Source: JALOAR01 sp041649615
Lineage (GTDB): Bacteria; Patescibacteriota; Minisyncoccia; UBA6257; Colwellbacteraceae
Direction of reading: 5' to 3'
Length of the DNA: 58,319 nt
NCBI GenBank assembly: GCA_041649615.1
Contig: JBAZMT010000005.1
Coordinates: 1-58,319 of the forward strand
Shown piece after piece: positions 46,850 to 53,798 of the stretch. The notes under the pieces are model-generated. The model had not been told where the DNA came from, searched no databases, and saw only the letters and a program-made list of their open reading frames with translations. A program made the translations under genes and the position numbers. Position 1 is the stretch's first letter; every line of letters begins with the position of its first letter.

Positions 46850-49800
46850 TTAATCACCGTTTATTACTTCTTTAAGATTCCAAAACATACTGTTGCCTTT
46901 TTCAATCAAAAGGTTAATAAGATCGATAACTTTCTGCTTCATCGCTGTATCGCCAGCCTTATAAATTATGTCGAGGGATTGTTTAATTTCATTGTCGAGA
47001 TTAAATAATGGCGCACGTCGATTCTGGTTCAAATTACCAGTTGAATCCAATAGGAAATGCTGGATTATTTCTAAAGTCTTTTCTCCATTTTTTTGAGCAA
47101 AGACGGGGAGCCTTCTCATAAGACCGTAATCCCAGTCGATATCTCCATTTGATTTCTCAAGCGTCTCTGCTACTCGTCCAATCACCTCTTCATCACTCAA
47201 GACTTCTTTATTTGGATTTATCCAAAATCCAAAACCCGCAAGGGGCTCCGGCTCCCTAACGTTCTCCAATGCCCAATCCCAAAACTTCAATAGTTTATCC
47301 TTACTAACTTTATTTTCATTTAGCCATTCATCTCCAGCTTGATCTCGAATTAAGCAGCTGCGACCAATGAAGGATATGAACTCTTGATATCTCTTAGAAT
47401 TAGACGTGCTCCAAAATTGCTGAAATAGCGAGTCCTCGATTTCAAGACCTAAATGAGCGAAAGCAAGCGCGATGTGGACCGCTAGGGATTCATCAAGCCC
47501 CTTGGAGTACTTTCGCCCTGTGTAGATCTTCGGATCAAGAGTAATCGCGTGGCTATAATAAGCACTAAGGTCGATAAAAAGTTTATCGTAGAGAGTATTG
47601 GAAAGATATCCTTCCCAGCTTGCTAGATAAAGGTCTTTTTTAGCAGGATCATCTTTAGGGAATATTTCCGGCAAAAGCCCAGTAACAAATTCCTTATCTC
47701 GAAAATAAAAGGTCGCCAAGTATCGACCAATGACAAACCGAACCGCAAGCGAATCATCAGCAAGAGCCTGCTTAAATAAAGCCTTTGTATCGTCGGCCAA
47801 AGTCTTGCCATCATTCTCAGTGAACACGACAAACGCCTCGTATGCCCGGCCACGCACAGAATTAATCGCCACATGATAAGGCTCACCGTACTCTGGTTTC
47901 TCATGCTCCTTGGAAGGACTATCTTTTATAGACAGAAGGTATGAAATTAAATCCTTTATTTTTATTCGGTTTTGTTTGTGATTATCATCTCGTGTTTCTT
48001 TATTCTCGAGAATGTATAACAGAGCGTCGGTTATTACCTTATGAACTTCAATCCAGTCTGCAAGCCATGATTTATCGTCTTTACGCCTAAAAGGAGTTGC
48101 CTCGCCGCTTTTTTTGATCGCGTCGCAGAGACCTAATAATTGTTCTATCTGAATTAGCGTCAATATTTGTTTATTACGAAGCATCTCTTCAATGCCGCGC
48201 AGAAGTGAATATACATAAGCAGGATGAATATTATCTCGATCGAAGAAAGAAGTGATTTTGCTTAGGTATTCATCGGTGCGCTTTTTAACGTCCTCTTTAA
48301 TAGAATCACCCAAACCTTCCACACCTCGAGGGCTAAGAAAATCGTCATCTTTAAACTGCTCCTTTAATTTCTCTGGAGACCAGTCTGATTTTAGATTTGC
48401 AATAATTTGGTCAACAGCGTAATCCGCTACATTCACCGGGGACCTGTGAGCAACAAAACCAGATTGAATTTTTCCTACAGAAGGCTGAGGAGTATATTCT
48501 GCGTCACACTTGCTTCCAAATATTTCTTCACATTTTTCCGCCTCTTCTACTGTAAGGTGAGTACAAATGCTAGATATAATCTCCCAGCCTGTACGTTTAT
48601 GCCAGGCCTGATCTGGATGCTCCTCCGCTTTCTTCGAAAAATAACTGAATACCTGAGCGACATAAGTACGCTGATCAGCGTCGTCAAGGTAATAAAATCC
48701 AATTTTTAGAGTTTTTTTGTATTCAGTCCCACCTTCAATATCGTAGTAATTTTCTACCTCAAATAATTTGAAAAAGGCGGCCTTAAGTTCTGTCTTAAAT
48801 ACAGTCGGGCATTGAGAAAGAGCAAACATTCTTAAACGCCATGTTGCCCGACAAGTTGGAAGAGTATCAATATATTCAAACAGCCTCTTGGCATTAGCAG
48901 GAGTATCACATTTCTTGCCGATCGTTCCTTCGATCAATTTCTTTATAATCGCAGCAAGATTTTTTATATCCTCTCGGTATGAATAACTGTGTTTATCTTC
49001 AATCTCTAAGGTGAAAATATCGACATCATACAAAGAAAATAGATCTGAATATTGAAATGCTCCAGAATCGTCTGGCGTAGCTAACTTAACAATCTCACTC
49101 ATGACGGCCGTAGTTATTTGCAAGGCTTTTTCCTTATGCAAATCATCAATACCTTCTAATGCCTCAAAAATACCGGAAGCATCAAGATCACTAGCATAGA
49201 ACGGATCGTCCATACCAAAACCAGCAGCTTTTTCAGCCATCTCCGCTTTGCTTTTAGCTAACAGCATCGCCTGTGCTAATTCCAAAATAGCGTCATTCTC
49301 TCTTTTCTCTACTAACTTTTCTACGATTCGAGTAAATTCATAACCGCTTTTACGGAAACTGCGCATAAGATAAACCCACTTCTCATCACGAATCTTTGCT
49401 GTGAGCGTCTTTATTTGTTCTGCCGGAAGCGAACCGATAATCCACATAAAGCGGTCTACCACTTCAGGATTGAAATTTGCTTCAGAGATCGAAGCAGATG
49501 TAATAATCTCAGCAACCTTGATTGGGTTCTTATTGACCATTCGAAGCAGATATTCCAATTCTGAAAGTCGATAAGAATAACTAGTTGTATTTTCTGCTTT
49601 CTTTTTTATCTCATCGAGAAAGCCGTTCTTCCAAAGCCACTCAATCCGAGTTTCATTGGCCTGCGAAAAGAAGTAACGCTTAGCGTCATAGCTCAAAGAG
49701 AACAGTAACCACAAGTATGACGCATCCTGATTATTCTCTTTAAGGAAAGCGTCGATCTTCTCGTGAATCTTGAGAGGATCAAGCGATGATTCCTTCAGTG

Positions 49801-50386
49801 TATTTTCAAATACTTGAACAAGATTATTAAAATCTTTTTCTGTGGGAAAATCCTTCTCATCTACAGTTATCCCAAGCTGTTTAAATATTCTTATAGCACC
49901 TTCCTTACTTTTCTTTTCTGCAAAGTGATGCGAGATTTTTGTAAAAGCTAAATGGGTTTTATATAGGGTGTTGGCAATGATTTTTGCACGTTTCTGTTCG
50001 TGAAGGACTTCAAGGACGCCTCCAATTTTCTCTCTTTTTGTCTGAAGGTTAAGAAGCTTATTGAGAGAATTATTTTTAAACCCAAACTTACTTAACAATG
50101 AATAAAGCTTAACCTTAATTTTGAAATAAACATTCTGATCCTTTTGGCCCCCTAGTCTATAAAGCAGTTCCCGGTAAGAATGAGCAGACTGAGCCATCCA
50201 ATCAGGGTTAGAAGTGGCACTATGTACAACAGCTAGCGCACCTTTAATCAGGTCAGATGGCAAAACTCCATCCGGACAAATTTTTTCTTTCTCGTTAAGA
50301 CGATCCAAATAATTACAAATCCACTCTTGATGTGACTCAAGTTTAAGTGGTCGATCTATCTTGATGTCTAAGTCCTTATCTTCCAT
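46850..50386 (-). CDS. Large helical-repeat protein, related to STAND-type defence sensors (no NTPase)
   Basis: 1178 aa, almost wholly alpha-helical, no signal peptide or membrane helix. I find no Walker A motif (GxxxxGK[S/T]). The region about 640-860 (HRSPVNVADYAVDQIIANLK, FLSPRGVEGLGDSIKED, HPAYVYSLLRGIEEMLRN, AINSVRGRAYEAFVVF) resembles, by pattern memory, the C-terminal helical repeats of very large bacterial STAND/AAA-type defence proteins. Here that half stands alone from its own ATG. It diverges from the LexA-methyltransferase gene across 93 nt. TGTGGATAAT (extended -10 form) lies upstream of its ATG. Role in defence is inferred. Confidence 0.7.
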   Translation of the reverse strand: MEDKDLDIKIDRPLKLESHQEWICNYLDRLNEKEKICPDGVLPSDLIKGALAVVHSATSNPDWMAQSAHSYRELLYRLGGQKDQNVYFKIKVKLYSLLSKFGFKNNSLNKLLNLQTKREKIGGVLEVLHEQKRAKIIANTLYKTHLAFTKISHHFAEKKSKEGAIRIFKQLGITVDEKDFPTEKDFNNLVQVFENTLKESSLDPLKIHEKIDAFLKENNQDASYLWLLFSLSYDAKRYFFSQANETRIEWLWKNGFLDEIKKKAENTTSYSYRLSELEYLLRMVNKNPIKVAEIITSASISEANFNPEVVDRFMWIIGSLPAEQIKTLTAKIRDEKWVYLMRSFRKSGYEFTRIVEKLVEKRENDAILELAQAMLLAKSKAEMAEKAAGFGMDDPFYASDLDASGIFEALEGIDDLHKEKALQITTAVMSEIVKLATPDDSGAFQYSDLFSLYDVDIFTLEIEDKHSYSYREDIKNLAAIIKKLIEGTIGKKCDTPANAKRLFEYIDTLPTCRATWRLRMFALSQCPTVFKTELKAAFFKLFEVENYYDIEGGTEYKKTLKIGFYYLDDADQRTYVAQVFSYFSKKAEEHPDQAWHKRTGWEIISSICTHLTVEEAEKCEEIFGSKCDAEYTPQPSVGKIQSGFVAHRSPVNVADYAVDQIIANLKSDWSPEKLKEQFKDDDFLSPRGVEGLGDSIKEDVKKRTDEYLSKITSFFDRDNIHPAYVYSLLRGIEEMLRNKQILTLIQIEQLLGLCDAIKKSGEATPFRRKDDKSWLADWIEVHKVITDALLYILENKETRDDNHKQNRIKIKDLISYLLSIKDSPSKEHEKPEYGEPYHVAINSVRGRAYEAFVVFTENDGKTLADDTKALFKQALADDSLAVRFVIGRYLATFYFRDKEFVTGLLPEIFPKDDPAKKDLYLASWEGYLSNTLYDKLFIDLSAYYSHAITLDPKIYTGRKYSKGLDESLAVHIALAFAHLGLEIEDSLFQQFWSTSNSKRYQEFISFIGRSCLIRDQAGDEWLNENKVSKDKLLKFWDWALENVREPEPLAGFGFWINPNKEVLSDEEVIGRVAETLEKSNGDIDWDYGLMRRLPVFAQKNGEKTLEIIQHFLLDSTGNLNQNRRAPLFNLDNEIKQSLDIIYKAGDTAMKQKVIDLINLLIEKGNSMFWNLKEVINGD

Positions 50387-50432
50387 AATTTCAGTTTCTA
50401 ATTATCCACACTTACATTTTCGTAAGATTTTC

Positions 50433-50454
50433 GGTATACTATAAGTGTATCACC
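50433..50454. promoter_or_regulatory. Candidate LexA-type operator and promoter
   Basis: Imperfect inverted repeat GGTATAC-TATAA-GTGTATCACC in the divergent region. TATACT (50435-50440), a -10-like hexamer for the methyltransferase gene, lies within it. A nearby hairpin CTTAC/GTAAG (50411-50426) is just upstream. Binding by the fusion's own LexA domain would give autoregulation and joint control of the 1178-aa gene. Confidence 0.4.
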
Positions 50455-50479
50455 TAAATTTAAAAACATCGATCAATCT

Positions 50480-52009
50480 ATGCCTATACCAATTACTAAA
50501 AGACAAAAAGAGGCTCTGGACTTTATAAAGAAGTTTATCCGTAAGAAAAAATACCCTCCAACATTGGAGGAAATATGTTTGGGGCTTAAGCTTTCGGCGG
50601 TCTCAACTGTCCATCAGCATATAAAGGCCTTGGCCGAAAAGGGTTATTTAAAAAAGGTTGGAAATAATGCTCGAGCTATTCATATCTACGAATCTGAGCC
50701 TATGATCCAAATTCCCTTCTTGGGAACAATCGCGGCAGGAGAGCCAATCGAAGCAATCAGACAAAACGAGTTTATATCAGTACCAAAGGCAAAACTACCG
50801 AAAAGCGGGCAAGTTTATGCTTTGCGTGTGAGCGGCAATAGTATGATTGATGAAAATATTAAAGACGGAGATGTTGTTTTGGTAAAACAGCAAGAGGTGG
50901 CAGAAAACGGCCAGCGAGTAGTTGCTTTGATAGATAACTATGAAGCAACCCTAAAGAAATTTTATAAAGAGCGTGCGCAAATTAGATTACAACCCGCAAA
51001 TTCAGCCTACGAGCCGATAATCATTAGAAAAGATCGGGATATAAAAATTCAGGGAATTGTTGTTGACGTTATTCAAAATGAAAAAGAACTACTAGCGGAG
51101 AAGATAGAAACAGCGACTGTAAAAAGAACAAAAACTTTGCCACTCAATAAAATTATTTTAGGAGACGCGGTGGCAGAACTAAAAAAGCTCCCAAGTGAAA
51201 GTTGTGATGTTATCATAATCGACCCCCCTTACAATATCGGCAAAGATTTTGGGAATAATATTGATAAAAGAGAATTGAGCGAATACGTTGCTTGGTGTAA
51301 AGAATGGATAAACGAGTGTATTCGTGTGATGAAGCCGACAGCAACTATGTTTATTTACGGTTTTAGCGAAATCCTTGCTCATTTGTCGGTAGGGATACCA
51401 ATAAACAAACGTTGGCTTATTTGGCACTACACAAACAAAAATATTGCCTCTCTTAATTTTTGGCAAAGAAGCCACGAGGCAATTATTTGTGCGTGGAAAG
51501 ATAAACCGACTTTTAATCGCGATGAAGTTAGAGAGCCATACACCGAAGGGTTTTTGAATGGAGCCGCGGGGAAAGTGAGGAGAGGAACACTCGGCAGATT
51601 TAGTAAAAATGGAATAGAAACTGTTTACAAAGCACATGAAGGCGGAGCATTACCTCGCGATGTCATTAAAATTGCCGCTTTAGCCGGTGGAGCGGGAATG
51701 GTTGAAAGGTGGTTTTTGTGCAAAACTTGCAATGATGTTTTTGAACCGCAAGAACTACAAAAACACAGCGGACACAAAATTATGAAGCACCCAACACAAA
51801 AACCGCTTGAACTTTCGCGAAAACTTATAAAATCGGCAATGCCTAAAAAAGACGGGGTTGTCTTAGTGCCGTTCGTTGGTACTGGCTCGGAGTGTGCGGC
51901 CTCAAAAGAATTAGGACAATCTTACATCGGATTTGAAATAAACCCGGACTATGTGCGAATAGCGGAAAAAATGGTTGATAGTGTAAGAATTGCTCCTAAA
52001 TTATTTTAG
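50480..52009 (+). CDS. LexA repressor fused to a beta-class DNA methyltransferase
   Basis: 509 aa. Residues 1-70: LexA winged helix (ITKRQKEALDFIKKFIRKKK, SAVSTVHQHIKALAEKGYLKK). 75-205: S24 peptidase with cleavage site Ala86-Gly87 (GTIAAGEPIEA), Ser121 (VSGNSM) and Lys159 (ATLKKF). All self-cleavage residues are present. 220-509: methyltransferase with DPPY at 248-251, a target domain with CKTC, then HPTQKPLEL and FVGTGSE (465-471), order IV-target-X-I, so N6-adenine or N4-cytosine. One continuous frame, no sign of a frameshift. Converges with the restriction gene (9-nt overlap). RecA-triggered cleavage would release the methylase from the DNA-binding head. Confidence 0.92.
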   Translation: MPIPITKRQKEALDFIKKFIRKKKYPPTLEEICLGLKLSAVSTVHQHIKALAEKGYLKKVGNNARAIHIYESEPMIQIPFLGTIAAGEPIEAIRQNEFISVPKAKLPKSGQVYALRVSGNSMIDENIKDGDVVLVKQQEVAENGQRVVALIDNYEATLKKFYKERAQIRLQPANSAYEPIIIRKDRDIKIQGIVVDVIQNEKELLAEKIETATVKRTKTLPLNKIILGDAVAELKKLPSESCDVIIIDPPYNIGKDFGNNIDKRELSEYVAWCKEWINECIRVMKPTATMFIYGFSEILAHLSVGIPINKRWLIWHYTNKNIASLNFWQRSHEAIICAWKDKPTFNRDEVREPYTEGFLNGAAGKVRRGTLGRFSKNGIETVYKAHEGGALPRDVIKIAALAGGAGMVERWFLCKTCNDVFEPQELQKHSGHKIMKHPTQKPLELSRKLIKSAMPKKDGVVLVPFVGTGSECAASKELGQSYIGFEINPDYVRIAEKMVDSVRIAPKLF

Positions 52010-52693
52010 AGATTGATCTATTTCTGCCCTCTCTCTTTCAAAAGCAAAAGGAGTAAAAACAACAAATCCATTGGGAAGTCTCTTTAATTCTTTATTCGTC
52101 ATAAATCTTGAATAGGGCAACTTATATGCACCGTCTTTTTTCTTTGGATTAACAAAATAATCATCGCTCGGTACTTCGTATTTTATATCAATAAATTTTC
52201 CGTCTATAATTTTCTTTGATTTTTTCTCCGCTCTAACCTCTCTGCTAAAAGTCGCTTTCTTAACTTGATAATTCAATATCACTCCATGGTATTTGACTTG
52301 AAAGTCGGCCCCTTGATGATCTAACTCCGCTGACATTGCAACCGTTCCGTCGCCGTAGACTGATTCCGCAACATAACCGGCATGAATTTGCGTAATGATG
52401 CTTGCCCATGTGCGATAAATTCTCGCCGGAAGTCCGCGATAAAAACAATCCTTGCACATTGTTATCTTTTGTCGGAATGATTCAATTTCTGATTTTTTAG
52501 AACCGAGATACTCTTCATAAAAATCCTCAAAGTCTAAAAATTTCTTTTGGTCCCAATAGACTTTGTACAGCATTTCTATCACCTGTATTTCTTTGGGCAA
52601 GTCCATTTCAACGAGTTTAATTGGCCTATATTTTTCGCGATAGACCTTAAGATCAACCGACTCTAAAAATTTTGTAAATTTATTTAGCAACAT
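52001..52693 (-). CDS. Putative type II restriction endonuclease (PD-(D/E)XK-like)
   Basis: 230 aa, soluble. Core: AELDHQGADFQVKYHG then VILNYQVKKATF, i.e. Asp130 and Q143-V-K145, a QxK variant of the nuclease motif seen in several type II enzymes. The N-terminal 80 residues are helical. Recognition site unknown; the partner methyltransferase converges on it, ends overlapping by 9 nt. Cotranscribed with the XRE controller 3 nt upstream. Named as a restriction enzyme from motif and context, not a family match. Confidence 0.72.
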   Translation of the reverse strand: MLLNKFTKFLESVDLKVYREKYRPIKLVEMDLPKEIQVIEMLYKVYWDQKKFLDFEDFYEEYLGSKKSEIESFRQKITMCKDCFYRGLPARIYRTWASIITQIHAGYVAESVYGDGTVAMSAELDHQGADFQVKYHGVILNYQVKKATFSREVRAEKKSKKIIDGKFIDIKYEVPSDDYFVNPKKKDGAYKLPYSRFMTNKELKRLPNGFVVFTPFAFERERAEIDQSLK

Positions 52694-52696
52694 AAG

Positions 52697-52915
52697 TTAT
52701 ACGAAATACGAAACAGGCTTTTTGTAAATTTCCGCAATATTTTTTAACTCGGCAACATCAAGACGCCTTTCGCCGGACTCTATTTTTGAGATATAGGATT
52801 GCGGTTTGCCTAATTTATCGGCTACCGCCTGTTGGGATAAGCCAGCTTCAATACGCGCCGTTTTTAAACGCTCTATAATGTCTTTGTAATCTTTTGAGTA
52901 AGCTGACTTGCTCAT
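52697..52915 (-). CDS. XRE-family controller (C) protein
   Basis: 72 aa single helix-turn-helix: RLKTARIEAGLSQQAVADKL, GKPQSYISKIESGERRLDV, AEIYKKPVSYFV. Typical of restriction-modification controller proteins that time endonuclease expression. Directly upstream of the endonuclease gene. An inverted repeat ATCCCA-AAA-TGGGAT 34 nt before its start is a likely operator. Confidence 0.88.
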   Translation of the reverse strand: MSKSAYSKDYKDIIERLKTARIEAGLSQQAVADKLGKPQSYISKIESGERRLDVAELKNIAEIYKKPVSYFV

Positions 52916-52948
52916 AGTTATTTCTATGATATATCCTATTGTGGTATA

Positions 52949-52963
52949 ATCCCAAAATGGGAT
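52949..52963. promoter_or_regulatory. Candidate C-protein operator
   Basis: Perfect inverted repeat ATCCCA-AAA-TGGGAT between the XRE gene and a small plus-strand frame. Two plus-strand TATAAT hexamers flank it (52945-52950 and 52963-52968). Confidence 0.5.
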
Positions 52964-52968
52964 ATAAT

Positions 52969-53091
52969 ATGTTTATAGATCTAGTTGCCGAAAATTTTTT
53001 GCAAAGCCTAAGCGATCTGTCCGCTGAAGCATTAGGGCAGGCGGGAGTGAGGTGGTTAAATAAGGTTCCGCTTTTTGGATTTGTGTATTAG
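52969..53091 (+). CDS. Possible 40-aa protein beside the controller
   Basis: MFIDLVAENFLQSLSDLSAE then ALGQAGVRWLNKVPLFGFVY. The ATG directly follows TATAAT, so the transcript start would lie inside the frame unless another promoter (52945) is used. No family. It might instead be part of an RNA: a GC-rich hairpin (CCCC..AAGGA/TCCT..GGGG, about 53117-53148) follows on the same strand before the terminator at 53179. Confidence 0.35.
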   Translation: MFIDLVAENFLQSLSDLSAEALGQAGVRWLNKVPLFGFVY

Positions 53092-53178
53092 ATTTGGCAA
53101 AGTGATTTCAAAAGCATGCCCCGTAAGGAGCTTGCTTTCCTGTGGGGTTTGCGAAGGTTTTAATTCGGGAGCAAACGC

Positions 53179-53207
53179 AAAAAAGATGCCACAAAAGCAT
53201 CTTTTTT
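53179..53207. terminator. Bidirectional terminator after tRNA-Asn
   Basis: AAAAAAGATGC/GCATCTTTTTT stem, loop CACAAAA, T-rich both ways. Outer arms GGGAGCAAA (53167-53175) and TTTGCTCCC (53212-53220) extend it into a nested hairpin whose right arm is the 3' end of tRNA-Asn. Confidence 0.85.
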
Positions 53208-53215
53208 TACATTTG

Positions 53216-53287
53216 CTCCCCCGGTAGGATTCGAACCTACAACCCACTCCTTAACAGGGAGTCGCTCTACCATTGAGCTACAGGGGA
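53216..53287 (-). tRNA. tRNA-Asn (GTT)
   Basis: Minus-strand cloverleaf: acceptor TCCCCTG/CGGGGGA, D arm with AGCTCAATGGTAGAGC, anticodon loop CTGTTAA (GTT, asparagine), T arm GTAGGTTCGAATCCTAC, discriminator G. The next bases are CAA, so CCA is not encoded, unlike tRNA-Ser in this window. It marks the right border of the restriction-modification island. Confidence 0.95.
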
Positions 53288-53345
53288 ATATTTTGTTCTA
53301 AAGAACAGGGTTATATTACAGAATACATACGCGATTTTCAAATAA

Positions 53346-53375
53346 AAAGACCCTGGGTTATAGACCAGGGTCTTT
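53346..53375 (-). terminator. Terminator after the zinc-knuckle gene at 53380
   Basis: AAAGACCCTGG/CCAGGGTCTTT stem with an 8-nt loop, 5 nt after the stop; TTATTTG follows on the minus strand. Confidence 0.85.
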
Positions 53376-53379
53376 GGTA

Positions 53380-53715
53380 TTACTCCATTTCCAGGAACAG
53401 GTTTGCCCAATGATCGCCGAATAGTTTGCGGCACGGATAATCCTTGCCGATCTTGTGGTTGTTGCGACACACGGTGTCTCCATAAGGAAGGTCACCTCCA
53501 CATACGGAGCATTTTTCACCATCTCGTTCACAAAACACCCTGATGTTCCTTTCCCTTAGACGGCCAGTTAGATTCCCGACACTGATGCCCACAAGCTCGT
53601 GTTTCTCGTTTGTGATTAACAGCTTTTCGCCGTCATCTGAAAGATTGGCCAATACTTTCTTCCCTAGAGAGTACTGTTTCCGCAAATAGGATGGCAGTCC
53701 AATCAGTTTAAGCAT
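53380..53715 (-). CDS. Unknown protein with CxxC...C...H zinc knuckle (paralogue of 40775)
   Basis: 111 aa. N-terminal part unrecognised (LGKKVLANLSDDGEKLLITN, LVGISVGNLTGRLRERNIR). C-terminal VFCERDGEKCSVCGGDLPYG then DTVCRNNHKIGKDYPC matches the end of the 40775 protein in residues and spacing. AAGGAG lies about 8 nt before the ATG, and its own TTGACT-N18-TATAAA promoter and terminator frame it. A small zinc protein; target unknown. Confidence 0.72.
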   Translation of the reverse strand: MLKLIGLPSYLRKQYSLGKKVLANLSDDGEKLLITNEKHELVGISVGNLTGRLRERNIRVFCERDGEKCSVCGGDLPYGDTVCRNNHKIGKDYPCRKLFGDHWANLFLEME

Positions 53716-53749
53716 CCGACACGCTCCTTTATTAGATTATTTTTGAACT

Positions 53750-53767
53750 AACCGTTTTATAACGGTT
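53750..53767. promoter_or_regulatory. Palindrome over the promoter of the 53380 gene
   Basis: Perfect AACCGTT-TTAT-AACGGTT. On the minus strand it contains TATAAA, the -10 of TTGACT-N18-TATAAA (TTGACT at about 53778-53783). A repressor site is likely; as a terminator for ftsZ it would lack a T-run. Confidence 0.5.
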
Positions 53768-53798
53768 TTTCACAAAACAAGTCAAATGTTTTTGCTCT

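Noticed and set aside
30039..50410. Perfect DnaA boxes at 30039-30047 and 50402-50410
   Set aside because: Two isolated boxes 20 kb apart, without clustering, A+T-rich unwinding repeats or dnaA/dnaN nearby; chance is sufficient.
53056..53247. Minus-strand frame containing GCRFESYRGS near tRNA-Asn
   Set aside because: The opening is translated from the tRNA 3' half and the rest from a terminator; no protein features.
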